A DNA stretch of 58,132 nt from a virus: positions 1-58,132 of the IMG/VR virus record IMGVR_UViG_3300008116_000137; one strand, given 5' to 3'. This document shows positions 42,691 to 49,621 of this stretch, one piece after another (positions within the stretch are counted from its first letter, which is position 1; each line of letters opens with the position of its first letter). The notes below the pieces were generated by a model. That model was not told the origin of the DNA. It made no database searches and worked only from the letters and a program-made list of their open reading frames with translations. The position numbers were made by a program, and so were the translations under genes.

Positions 42691-43188
42691 TAACCCTTAC
42701 CATCAATCATCATATATCATTACTATTGAATGAAAGTATAGTGTATTGGTATGAAGACAATAGTAGTAAAAAAATAAAATATTTTTGTTGATTGTCGTAT
42801 GATGTATGGTATGATATAGGAATGATATAGGAGAAGAATAATAGTAATATGTGGTCAATATGAACATAGAATGATAATAGTGGTATTTATAAGTCATTGA
42901 TTTATATAGTGTTGTATGGAATAGGTCAGTGGTGTTGACGTATATTTGTGAAATTGTATTACAAGTTTGTGTGAATTATATCATAGTTTATATGATTAAA
43001 ATCCTCGGTTGTAGAGTGTAATAAAATCAATAACATACGACACACATTTTCTGCACAAGCACGGTATCACAGCCACCAAAATCTGTCAAGCACAGACATG
43101 GCAGTTGTATACAGTCGAATGTGAACTTGAACTGAACAATAACAAATGTCAACTGTAGCTTGGCCATACGAATGTCAACTAAAGCATA

Positions 43189-43293
43189 GCCATAAGCGTT
43201 TATGTAAACACCGAATGTCAACTCAAACATAACCATAACGAATGTCAACTTGAACTGTGCCATAAGCGTTTATGTAAACACCGAATGTCAACT
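43189..43293. repeat. Exact 35-bp direct repeats
   Basis: A 35-bp sequence starting GCCATAAGCGTTTATGTAAA occurs at 43189-43223 and again at 43259-43293, 70 bp apart. Shorter relatives with AATGTCAACT surround them from about 43140 to 43340. Confidence 0.9.
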
Positions 43294-43509
43294 TGAACTG
43301 TGCCATAACGAATGACAACTGTGGCTTGGCCATAGTGTATATGTAAACTTTTCGAATAGTCTATCGAAAAAGTTAAGTATACATTCCGGCGATATTAGTC
43401 TATCGATTTTGCATAGTATACATTCCCCCGATACTTGAACTGTGCCATATGGCGGTATACAAACAGAATAGCACTGTATACATTCGATGTCAAATGGCCG
43501 GTTTTCGTG

Positions 43510-43796
43510 TTTTGTTCCCGTTTTGTTCCTGGTTGGTTGCTGTTTTGTTCCTGTTGGCGGTATCTGTTTTGTTCCCGTTTTGTTCTAGTTTACAATCAAT
43601 TTTCTTTAAAATGTTTACGTAAACAGGGTCGATTTTTTTCGTTCTCGTTTTGTTCTCTTGTAGTATACATTCAATTAAGTATACGTAAACACGATTGTAT
43701 GCATTCATAGAATAGTTTACGTAAACAAGGTTATGTTGTATACATTCAATTAAGTATACGTAAACATGGGTATGTTTTTTTGTTCTGTTTTTGTTC
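43510..43796. repeat. Phased TTTTGTTC motifs
   Basis: Eight exact copies, starting at 43510, 43521, 43543, 43567, 43578, 43648, 43778 and 43789. Three pairs are exactly 11 bp apart and another gap is 22 bp, so the copies tend to face the same side of the helix. Confidence 0.9.
43613..43766. repeat. GTxTACGTAAAC palindromes and 29-bp repeats
   Basis: The palindrome GTTTACGTAAAC is at 43613-43624 and 43715-43726 (again at 44621-44632). The variant GTATACGTAAAC is at 43679-43690 and 43754-43765 (again at 44648-44659). Two exact 29-bp repeats beginning GTATACATTCAATTAAG lie at 43663-43691 and 43738-43766. Confidence 0.9.
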
Positions 43797-43845
43797 TCTC
43801 TTTTAGTCTACAATCAAAAAAATGAAAAAAAAATAAAAAATGTTA

Positions 43846-43875
43846 TTGACAGGGGCGGGGCGAATAGCATATAAA
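43846..43875 (+). promoter_or_regulatory. Promoter of the Gp88-like gene
   Basis: TTGACA (43846-43851), 18-nt GC-rich spacer, TATAAA (43870-43875). Start site near 43882, which rules out the ATG at 43881 as translation start. Confidence 0.75.
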
Positions 43876-43901
43876 AAGACATGGTAACGGGAGACAAGCA
43901 A

Positions 43902-44552
43902 ATGGTAAAGCTCTCTAATACGTCGAAACTAAACGCAAAATCCTGGTCGTTAAATGCAGGAAAGACATGTCCAGGTTCTATTGATCCTGCCACAAAAGAG
44001 GTTTTGCCGGTTTGCAGCGGCTGCTATGCTAAGGGCGGAAACTATCGCTTTTCCAATGTCGTCAATCCCCGCAATTTTAATCAGGCCGATTGGAAACGTC
44101 CAGAATGGGTTTCCGACATGGTTGCGGCTCTAAAAACGGAAAGATTTTTCCGTTGGTTTGATAGCGGCGATATCTATCATCCCGCACTGGCATTTAAGAT
44201 TTTTCTTATATGTCAACAAACCCCATGGGTTTCGCATTGGATACCTACCAAGTCGTATACAATCCCGAAAATCCGTGCGGTATTGGACAGAATAGCAGCA
44301 TTGCCTAATGTCGCATTGCGCTTTTCGTCACCTAATGTAAACGGTGATTTTATTCCTGGTTTACATGGTAGTGTCGTTATTCCTAACGATACTTTTGAGA
44401 CAAGCGCCGACATAGTTTGTGGCGCTTATACTAGGGGCGGAAAATGCGGCGATTGCTTTGCATGTTATGACAAGAATGTAAACGTGGTTGCATATGTCGC
44501 CCACGGCAAGGTTATGCAATCAAAAATAAAAAAGATGAAAATCGCCGCCTAG
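43902..44552 (+). CDS. Gp88-like phage protein
   Basis: A protein of 216 residues. It has the pattern of the phage Gp88 domain: KLSNTSKLNAKSWSLNAGKT, CPGSIDPATKEVLPVCSGCYA, NFNQADWKRPEWVSDMV, RWFDSGDIYHPALAF, and a C-terminal GKCGDCFACYD. The eight or so Cys suggest a metal or Fe-S site. The family is widespread in phages and its role is not known. CGGGAG lies 8 nt before the ATG. Base composition is higher in GC than its surroundings. Confidence 0.82.
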   Translation: MVKLSNTSKLNAKSWSLNAGKTCPGSIDPATKEVLPVCSGCYAKGGNYRFSNVVNPRNFNQADWKRPEWVSDMVAALKTERFFRWFDSGDIYHPALAFKIFLICQQTPWVSHWIPTKSYTIPKIRAVLDRIAALPNVALRFSSPNVNGDFIPGLHGSVVIPNDTFETSADIVCGAYTRGGKCGDCFACYDKNVNVVAYVAHGKVMQSKIKKMKIAA

Positions 44553-44555
44553 CTA

Positions 44556-44584
44556 TTGACAAGCCGGGATTAATCCTATAAAAT
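44556..44584 (+). promoter_or_regulatory. Promoter nested in a terminator
   Basis: TTGACA (44556-44561), 17-nt spacer, TAAAAT (44579-44584). The spacer is the left arm of the terminator stem and the -10 box lies in its loop. Confidence 0.65.
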
Positions 44585-44603
44585 GGATTGGTCCCGGTTT
44601 TTT
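44564..44603 (+). terminator. Intrinsic terminator after the Gp88-like gene
   Basis: A 13-bp stem (CCGGGATTAATCC with GGATTGGTCCCGG, two G-T pairs), 8-nt loop TATAAAAT, then six T. Confidence 0.9.
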
Positions 44604-44749
44604 AGTATACAATTAAAAATGTTTACGTAAACGCTAATTTTATTTTAGTATACGTAAACACGAATTATTTTCAGTCTACAATTATTTTTTTCTTGCAATG
44701 TCGTTTTGGATATGCGAAAACATAATGGTCGAAACGATAGGGTGACGAG

Positions 44750-45076
44750 ATGGAAAACGAAACGACGAAAATTCTTCGATGGAATTCCAGCGGTGATGTC
44801 TGCCATAATGGTTGGACCAATTATGCAACCTGGAAAGTCAATCTAGAACTGTTGGACGGTCTAGACAGTGACTTTTTCGACGGGAACGATGTTGCTGATC
44901 TAGCAGAAAGCATCAAGCTTTACGTGGAAGAATATCTTGAAAGCGAGGGAAACGATGTTACGTTAGACTTCGCTCTTGCTTTCATTGCCGATGTAAATTG
45001 GCACGAAATTGCAGAAGATATCTTGGCAGGGGAAGAAGAAGCAAAAAAAATAAAAAATCTTGAAAATGCCGCTTGA
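44750..45076 (+). CDS. Hypothetical protein
   Basis: A protein of 108 residues. The stretch VCHNGWTNYATWKVNLELLD matches a small phage/plasmid family marked by GWxNYATWxVxLW, whose function is unknown. The rest is acidic and helical. It is preceded by about 145 nt holding two more GTxTACGTAAAC palindromes. Confidence 0.75.
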   Translation: MENETTKILRWNSSGDVCHNGWTNYATWKVNLELLDGLDSDFFDGNDVADLAESIKLYVEEYLESEGNDVTLDFALAFIADVNWHEIAEDILAGEEEAKKIKNLENAA

Positions 45077-45101
45077 CAATATCTGGAACCTGGTCTATAT
45101 T
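45073..45101 (+). promoter_or_regulatory. Strong promoter before the winged-helix-like gene
   Basis: TTGACA (45073-45078), 17-nt spacer, TATATT (45096-45101). The predicted start, near 45108, coincides with the left arm of a 5' hairpin (ATAGGC/GCCTAT, 45108-45124). Confidence 0.8.
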
Positions 45102-45144
45102 CTGATCATAGGCAAACGGCCTATAGCACAAAAGGGAAAACACC

Positions 45145-45384
45145 ATGATTAACGTGAATGCGAAGAACACGTCGAACGTCACCACGATTAAGAACCATTT
45201 GAACAATTATGGTTCTATCACGACGCAGGAGGCGTTTCAGTATTATCGCATGTCTGGTGGAACTGTGACGAAGGTTATTTCCATTCTGAAAAAGGAAACT
45301 AACTTGCCGATTAACTCACTCTTTATCAAAGACGGTGTTGACGGTCGTCGCTTCAAAAAGTATATTCTCAATATCGCCGCTTAA
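45145..45384 (+). CDS. Winged-helix-like DNA-binding protein
   Basis: A protein of 79 residues. The order helix (TIKNHLNNYG), helix-turn-helix (ITTQEAFQYYRMSGGTVTKVIS) and a beta tail (FIKDGVDGRRFKKYIL) fits a winged helix. It resembles the 71-residue protein at 29376 in layout and, like it, has its own promoter, a 5' hairpin and a terminator: a monocistronic regulator unit. Confidence 0.68.
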   Translation: MINVNAKNTSNVTTIKNHLNNYGSITTQEAFQYYRMSGGTVTKVISILKKETNLPINSLFIKDGVDGRRFKKYILNIAA

Positions 45385-45391
45385 CAATATC

Positions 45392-45413
45392 AGGGCGGGT
45401 TAGTGCCCGCCCT
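45392..45413 (+). terminator. Terminator after the regulator gene
   Basis: An 8-bp GC stem (AGGGCGGG/CCCGCCCT) with a 6-nt loop; the tail is ATTCTCT, so the T-run is weak. Confidence 0.65.
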
Positions 45414-45438
45414 ATTCTCTCTAACAGGATGCAATGCG

Positions 45439-45540
45439 ATGGATTATATTGACGATTCAAAACGAGTGCAAATGTTGTCGATGGCTGCTGTTGTCGTCGG
45501 GTTACTGTTGGGCGTTGTTATGGTTGCCGCCCTTGGTTAA
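45439..45540 (+). CDS. Tiny membrane protein
   Basis: A protein of 33 residues: polar start, then one transmembrane helix (MAAVVVGLLLGVVMVAALG). AGGAT upstream gives a fair ribosome binding site. Confidence 0.5.
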   Translation: MDYIDDSKRVQMLSMAAVVVGLLLGVVMVAALG

Positions 45541-45589
45541 CCTTTCTGGACCTTGCTAGACCTTGGCAATACCTTTGGGGGAAATAAAA

Positions 45590-45763
45590 ATGCGATACAA
45601 GACAGAATATGAAATCGAAGCCGCCGCCGAAAGAAAGATGAATGCATTAGACAGGGAATTGACGACAGGTCTAATCAGTCAGGAAGAATATGACGAAAAG
45701 GCTTGCGATATTGAACGTTGGGCAGATTATCATTATGAACGATTGGCAGATGAAGTCTACTAG
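45590..45763 (+). CDS. Small helical protein
   Basis: A protein of 57 residues behind GGGGGAAAT. Charged helices (YEIEAAAERKMNALDREL, SQEEYDEKACDIERW), like a short SHOCT-type or coiled-coil segment. A good terminator follows. Confidence 0.6.
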   Translation: MRYKTEYEIEAAAERKMNALDRELTTGLISQEEYDEKACDIERWADYHYERLADEVY

Positions 45764-45792
45764 TATTTAAGCGGGGCGATTAGGAAAGGCAA

Positions 45793-45820
45793 GGCGGGCA
45801 AGATATTGCCCGTCTTTTTT
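45793..45820 (+). terminator. Intrinsic terminator
   Basis: A 9-bp stem (GGCGGGCAA/TTGCCCGTC, one G-T pair), 4-nt loop, six T. Confidence 0.88.
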
Positions 45821-46040
45821 ATTTGTTAGTGTTTACAATTAAGCTATATCATAGCAATAAAAACAAAAAGCATAAACTGTGCTATTCTATTTTTAATCAG
45901 ATTGCGTTTTGTTCAAAATTAAGCGAAGGCTTGGCTGTAAACGGTGACGCTGGCTTAAACTGTGGCTTGGCTGTAAATGGTCGGTCGGGTGGAACCGTGG
46001 CCTTGACCTTTGGACCTTCGTTATCTAAAACTTGACCATA

Positions 46041-46196
46041 GGGTCCCATCCGTGGGTTCCCAATAAGGTACCGGTTTCTAAATTATATGGAAAACATTTT
46101 ACCTTCAAAAACAAAAAAAGTTACTATAGGGTCCCATAAACGGGTCCCCTTTTTCTACAGAAAAACCTATACTAGGGTCCCATATTAGGGTCCCAT
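46041..46196. repeat. Three GGGTCCC hairpin pairs
   Basis: GGGTCCC or a close variant occurs in three pairs: 46041/46054 (second copy GGGTTCCC), 46129/46142 and 46175/46188. Within each pair the starts are exactly 13 nt apart. Each pair can fold as a 7-position stem with a central T-T mismatch and a 6-nt loop; the second is followed by TTTTT. Confidence 0.85.
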
Positions 46197-46201
46197 AAAT
46201 A
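46194..46201 (+). promoter_or_regulatory. Probable late promoter (CATAAATA)
   Basis: A seven-of-eight match to the late octamer, 32 nt before the candidate internal head protein. It fits a virion gene. Confidence 0.45.
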
Positions 46202-46233
46202 TTTTAAAATATTCTTCATATAGGTAAATTTCC

Positions 46234-46695
46234 ATGAAAACTTTTAAACAGTTCATAGAATCAACAGAGTATTTGTCAGAGTTATTTGACAAACCTACCA
46301 AGTACAAATCTATGTCTCATAAAGAAATGGGACTCAACAGAGAAGAAAGTGCCAGTGGTAGATTTCATGGATATCATTTCAAGCACAATAATCAATCTTT
46401 TCGTGTAGGCGTATATCATCATCCAAATGGCCATGCAGAAGTAGATTTTGATACTGGCGGATCACATGATATTACCGGAAAGCATGGTCATTCTTCTCAT
46501 AAGATATTTTCTTCTGTTCACAAAATACTAAAAGATCATTCAGACAAACATAAGCAATTATCTCATTATAGATTCTATTCAGATGCAAGTCAACCCTCTC
46601 GTGGAAAACTATACCATAAATTGACAAAAAAGATGGGTGGTGTTACGAAGAAGGGTGAAGATGATCACGAACATATTGTTCCTATAAAAAGATAA
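46234..46695 (+). CDS. Candidate internal head protein with capsid-targeting-like N-terminus
   Basis: A protein of 153 residues. The N-terminus MKTFKQFIESTEYLSE resembles the capsid-targeting sequence of T4 internal proteins (MKTYQEFI...), and LSE at about 14-16 would be a gp21-type (L/I)xE cleavage site. The rest is His- and Lys-rich, basic and small, as expected for a protein packaged with DNA and injected. A late promoter-like octamer precedes it. The assignment is inferred from the N-terminus and charge; the body is not recognised. Confidence 0.55.
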   Translation: MKTFKQFIESTEYLSELFDKPTKYKSMSHKEMGLNREESASGRFHGYHFKHNNQSFRVGVYHHPNGHAEVDFDTGGSHDITGKHGHSSHKIFSSVHKILKDHSDKHKQLSHYRFYSDASQPSRGKLYHKLTKKMGGVTKKGEDDHEHIVPIKR

Positions 46696-46713
46696 ACATT
46701 AACAAAATTTAAC

Positions 46714-46741
46714 TTGACATAATTTTTAAAGTCTGTATAAT
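46714..46741 (+). promoter_or_regulatory. Strong sigma70-type promoter
   Basis: TTGACA (46714-46719), 16-nt spacer, TATAAT (46736-46741). Confidence 0.85.
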
Positions 46742-46792
46742 GTTTCTGTTGGGAACAAATAATAACTATTTTCTATTGAAAGGTTTTACATT

Positions 46793-46984
46793 ATGCCAAG
46801 AAAGAAGTCTAATGTTATTCGAGTGAATTTCCGAAGAAAAAAGAAAACAAAAGGTTTTTCAATTGGTGCAAATATTAAAATGCCAGTTGACACCAGTAAG
46901 AATGCTGATATTATTCATGTTGATTTCACAAATGTAATTAAATGTTCTGATATAGAATACATTATTACTATAGGAAATCAATAA
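46793..46984 (+). CDS. Small basic protein
   Basis: A protein of 63 residues with a very basic start (MPRKKSNVIRVNFRRKKKTK) and a beta-like second half. First gene after a strong promoter; nucleic-acid binding is plausible but unproven. Confidence 0.6.
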   Translation: MPRKKSNVIRVNFRRKKKTKGFSIGANIKMPVDTSKNADIIHVDFTNVIKCSDIEYIITIGNQ

Positions 46985-46985
46985 T

Positions 46986-47465
46986 ATGAATAAAGAATAT
47001 ATTCCTGTTACAGATAAGGAAAAACAAATGAGAACATATATTGTAGATATTGATGGAACACTGGCAAATACAAATCATAGAATTCATCATCTATTAAAAA
47101 GTCCTAAAGATTGGAAATCATGGCATGAAATGTCCATGGAAGATGATGTTCATTGGGAATTGGTAGATATTCTTAAGATGGCTATTAAGAATAATGTATT
47201 AATTGTTCTTTGTACAGGAAGAGATGAAGTATATCGAAAAGAAACAGAACTATGGTTGACTATTAAGGGTATTCCTTATGACTATCTATATATGAGAGAA
47301 AAAAATGACCGAAGAGATGATGATATCGTAAAGCTAGAAATGCTAGCTGATATCAAAAATAGAGGTTTTAATCCTGTTCTTGTATTTGAAGATCGTGATA
47401 GAGTCGTAAAAATGTGGAGAGAACAAGGAATTCGGTGCTATCAGGTCGCACCAGGTGATTTTTAG
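46986..47465 (+). CDS. HAD-family phosphatase (polynucleotide 3'-phosphatase-like)
   Basis: A protein of 159 residues. Motif I is VDIDGTLA (Asp21 and Asp23), motif II/III LCTGRDEVYR, and the C-terminal FEDRDRVVKMWREQGI supplies the acidic pair. The REKNDRRDDDIVK stretch is typical of the phosphatase half of T4 polynucleotide kinase (PseT), here without the kinase half. It would remove 3'-phosphates from cleaved RNA or DNA. A second start at 47028, with AAGGA 8 nt upstream, is equally possible. Confidence 0.8.
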   Translation: MNKEYIPVTDKEKQMRTYIVDIDGTLANTNHRIHHLLKSPKDWKSWHEMSMEDDVHWELVDILKMAIKNNVLIVLCTGRDEVYRKETELWLTIKGIPYDYLYMREKNDRRDDDIVKLEMLADIKNRGFNPVLVFEDRDRVVKMWREQGIRCYQVAPGDF

Positions 47466-47485
47466 TAAAAAACAGGACAAAATTA

Positions 47486-47737
47486 ATGGAAGAAGAACTT
47501 TTAACACTGCAAGGACAGGTAAATCACAGAGAAGAACGTAAAAATTCTCTTAAAAATAGTAAAAAAATCAAAAAATTACCAAAAAATCCATCAAATTTGG
47601 CTATTGATGCCGCTGTTTTGGCTTATCTTCAGCCAATGATTGATAATGAAATGGAAATTGATGAAATTTTACTAAAACATGTGAGAGAAAAGATCAAAAA
47701 AGTGTTAGAAGCAGCATATTCAGTGGATTGGAGTTAA
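47486..47737 (+). CDS. Small charged protein
   Basis: A protein of 83 residues: Lys-rich N-terminal half (KNSLKNSKKIKKLPKNPSNL), then a helical acidic part. Role unknown. Confidence 0.6.
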   Translation: MEEELLTLQGQVNHREERKNSLKNSKKIKKLPKNPSNLAIDAAVLAYLQPMIDNEMEIDEILLKHVREKIKKVLEAAYSVDWS

Positions 47738-47738
47738 A

Positions 47739-47828
47739 ATGTTACTGGACTATTTCGTTTTTGGTGTCTTTATCGGTATGGTACTGTTCTTTGTAGGTAT
47801 GATATTGATGATCTACAGAAGTTTTTGA
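47739..47828 (+). CDS. Tiny membrane protein
   Basis: A protein of 29 residues that is nearly all one transmembrane helix (FVFGVFIGMVLFFVGMILMI). It starts 2 nt after the previous stop. Confidence 0.5.
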   Translation: MLLDYFVFGVFIGMVLFFVGMILMIYRSF

Positions 47829-47987
47829 ATAAAAATTTTTTTGAGCAATATGTAGTACCTGATATTCATATGTCCAGTGGAGGAGTTGGAGGTAAAATAG
47901 TAAACTTATAGAAATAAAATTTTATATATTTGAAAGTTAGGTTTTTAGCTTCCAACACTTCCACTCGTAAGGGGGAGGGGGGGAAAG

Positions 47988-48018
47988 AGAGACTTCTGAA
48001 CAACAGGAGTCTCTTTTT
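47988..48018 (+). terminator. Intrinsic terminator
   Basis: An 11-bp stem (AGAGACTTCTG/CAGGAGTCTCT, one G-T pair), 5-nt loop AACAA, five T. Confidence 0.9.
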
Positions 48019-48028
48019 GTTTGTCAAT

Positions 48029-48057
48029 TTGACACAGAATGAATTATGAGTTAATAT
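48029..48057 (+). promoter_or_regulatory. Promoter after the terminator
   Basis: TTGACA (48029-48034), 17-nt spacer, TAATAT (48052-48057), only 11 nt after the terminator T-run. Confidence 0.8.
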
Positions 48058-48152
48058 GTAACTATGGACAATCTGTAGAAGGTAAATAATAATTGCAAAT
48101 AAAGAAAACATATACGAACAAGATTTCTTCAAAAGTTGACGAAAGGAAACCT

Positions 48153-48329
48153 ATGTCAAAAAGAAAGAAACCAAGTCAGACTGACATCTATGAATTTCTT
48201 CCATTTGATGACATTACTTCAGAAGAGATTTTGGAATTGGCTCAACTAATCAGAATTGGTGTATGTGGAAGTGTATTAGAAAATGCTTCTGAAAAACTAA
48301 AAAGACACTTTGAAAAAATCGATACATAA
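48153..48329 (+). CDS. Small helical protein
   Basis: A protein of 58 residues; AGGA lies 5 nt before the ATG at 48153. Basic start, then acidic helices (ITSEEILELAQLIRIG). Role unknown. Confidence 0.6.
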   Translation: MSKRKKPSQTDIYEFLPFDDITSEEILELAQLIRIGVCGSVLENASEKLKRHFEKIDT

Positions 48330-48343
48330 AGAGGAAACTATAA

Positions 48344-48667
48344 ATGAGTGAATTTGGCGAACTGATGGTATTGAACGGGTATAACAAAAACTATACCAAT
48401 GACAATATCTATTTTTATACAAAACATTTTAATAAATATTCTATTGCAGTATATGAATATGATTTTACATCTATGAGACAGCCATATAATCTTCATCCAT
48501 ATAATGGACCTGACTATAGATATGACGTAAGAACAGAATTCAATACTAGCGAAGATATCTATGTTCGTGTAAGTTTTGGATTGGAAAATAGAAAATTGAA
48601 CAAAGAAACAGTAGACTTTTTTGAAAGTAAATGTTTTGATATGTTTGTGTTTTCGGGAGGTGTATAA
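48344..48667 (+). CDS. Hypothetical protein
   Basis: A protein of 107 residues behind AGAGGAAAC. Tyr/Asn-rich strands (YNKNYTNDNIYFYTKHFNKY), resembling in layout the 101-residue protein at 35762. Overlaps the next start (TAATG). Confidence 0.65.
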   Translation: MSEFGELMVLNGYNKNYTNDNIYFYTKHFNKYSIAVYEYDFTSMRQPYNLHPYNGPDYRYDVRTEFNTSEDIYVRVSFGLENRKLNKETVDFFESKCFDMFVFSGGV

Positions 48668-48819
48668 TGAAGTTGGTCGCAGCAATGGTTTTCATGTGTT
48701 TCAGTGGCACATGTCTGAAGTATGATGTAGAAGTAGAAAACAAAGCTTGTTCATACGGATCGTTCAAAGGACGATATATGGGTATGGACGCAACATTAGG
48801 AATAAAGTGTCATAAATGA
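48667..48819 (+). CDS. Small protein with signal-like N-terminus
   Basis: A protein of 50 residues. MKLVAAMVFMCFSGTC looks like a short signal or lipoprotein-like segment, then a polar domain with further Cys. Overlaps the next start (ATGA). Confidence 0.5.
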   Translation: MKLVAAMVFMCFSGTCLKYDVEVENKACSYGSFKGRYMGMDATLGIKCHK

Positions 48820-48989
48820 CAACAATGGAAACAGAAAAGAAGTATGTCATAGCCTGGAAATCAAAGAAAACTGATTTTGAGGGTCAAGGGGAAACTTTGT
48901 TTACTTTTGAAAGTGCTACTATTTACTGTGAAGAGTTAAACAATGATTTTCCTTTTTTGGAACACTGGCCAAAAAAAGTCATTGAATAA
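48816..48989 (+). CDS. Small hypothetical protein
   Basis: A protein of 57 residues: strand (KYVIAWKSKKTDFEGQG), then a helix and an aromatic end. Start on the previous stop. Role unknown. Confidence 0.55.
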   Translation: MTTMETEKKYVIAWKSKKTDFEGQGETLFTFESATIYCEELNNDFPFLEHWPKKVIE

Positions 48990-49034
48990 AAATGCGGCAT
49001 ATATAATTAACACAGATAATAAAGGTGAAAATAT

Positions 49035-49208
49035 ATGCAAAGAGCCAGTATGTTTGAAATTTATTCTAGTATGCCGATACCTCATTTGGAATATCTGGAT
49101 GATTCGGCATTTTTAGTAAATGTTCTATTTTCGTTCTTTTTAGGTGGGTCTATCGGTATTATATTATCTTATGTTATTTTTGAAATCATAAAAATAATTA
49201 AAGAATAA
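49035..49208 (+). CDS. Small membrane protein
   Basis: A protein of 57 residues. One long transmembrane segment (FLVNVLFSFFLGGSIGIILS) in the C-terminal half and a short basic end; AAAGGTGAAA upstream. Role unknown. Confidence 0.55.
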   Translation: MQRASMFEIYSSMPIPHLEYLDDSAFLVNVLFSFFLGGSIGIILSYVIFEIIKIIKE

Positions 49209-49216
49209 GAGGTCTC

Positions 49217-49621
49217 ATGACTCCACAAGAAATTTTCGATGTTGTCTCTGAACATCTTTTTTTACAAGGAAAAAGATCAGTAGATAAAACTCACTGCCGC
49301 TATCATTCTGATGATGGATTAAAATGTGCAGTCGGTGTATTAATTCCTGAAATATCATTTATTTTAGAATACGATCAAGGAAACAAACCAATAAAGAGTT
49401 TGTTAGTCTCATACCCACTAAATTTTCCAGATTGGATGCACGACAATGTAGAACTGTTATCTCATCTTCAGTCCGTTCATGACAGGACTATAAATTGGGA
49501 AAAATCAGATAATATGATAAAATCCTTGACAGAGGTTGCAGAATATTATAATTTGTCTTCATCAAAGTTGGGGTTGTTCAGACGTGATTTTGAACATGAA
49601 GTTAAAGACGAGGAAAATTGA
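49217..49621 (+). CDS. Hypothetical protein, three-member paralogue family (copy 3)
   Basis: A protein of 134 residues. It shares MTPQEIFDVVSEHLFLQG, CAVGVLI and the C-terminal SVHDR-NW region with the tandem pair at 39344 and 39727, but is more diverged. Its stop overlaps the next gene's ATG. Confidence 0.72.
   Translation: MTPQEIFDVVSEHLFLQGKRSVDKTHCRYHSDDGLKCAVGVLIPEISFILEYDQGNKPIKSLLVSYPLNFPDWMHDNVELLSHLQSVHDRTINWEKSDNMIKSLTEVAEYYNLSSSKLGLFRRDFEHEVKDEEN

Larger units (their letters stand above)
42635..43845. other. Gene-free repeat region, candidate origin or control locus
   Basis: About 1.2 kb without a credible gene. In order it holds ACCTTT repeats, an AT-rich stretch (42690-43020), a set of AATGTCAACT/GGCCATA repeats (43130-43340), GTATACATTC elements, phased TTTTGTTC motifs and GTxTACGTAAAC palindromes. 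Open frames across it are low-complexity translations of these repeats. It separates the accessory block from the Gp88-like gene. Confidence 0.75.
45821..46233. other. Non-coding stretch with repeats
   Basis: About 410 nt with no credible gene. It holds two copies of a GGCTTGGCTGTAAA element (near 45930 and 45966) that echo the repeat region at 43.3 kb, an ACCTTTGGACCTT unit, the three GGGTCCC hairpins, and a near-match late promoter at its right end. Confidence 0.65.
47829..48152. other. Non-coding stretch with a terminator and promoter
   Basis: About 320 nt. Apart from the terminator and promoter listed separately, I see an AT-rich part, then a CTTCC-rich part facing a G-rich run near 47971-47983 that could pair with it, and no gene. 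Confidence 0.6.

Noticed and set aside
42884-42891. A TATAAATA octamer on the minus strand in the repeat region.
   Set aside because: It points into the end of plus-strand genes with no minus-strand gene to serve; likely chance in AT-rich DNA.
43140-43340. A CRISPR array made of the AATGTCAACT repeats.
   Set aside because: Repeat lengths and spacers are irregular, repeats are not separated by unique equal-length spacers, and no cas genes are near.
43435-43710. Open frames on both strands in the repeat region (91 and 72 codons).
   Set aside because: They are translations of the TTTTGTTC and GTATAC repeats, lack ribosome binding sites and have no family-like sequence.
45823-46035. A 70-codon open frame after the terminator at 45793-45820.
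   Set aside because: Low complexity, made of GGCTTGGCTGTAAA repeats, no ribosome binding site; starts right after a terminator without a promoter.
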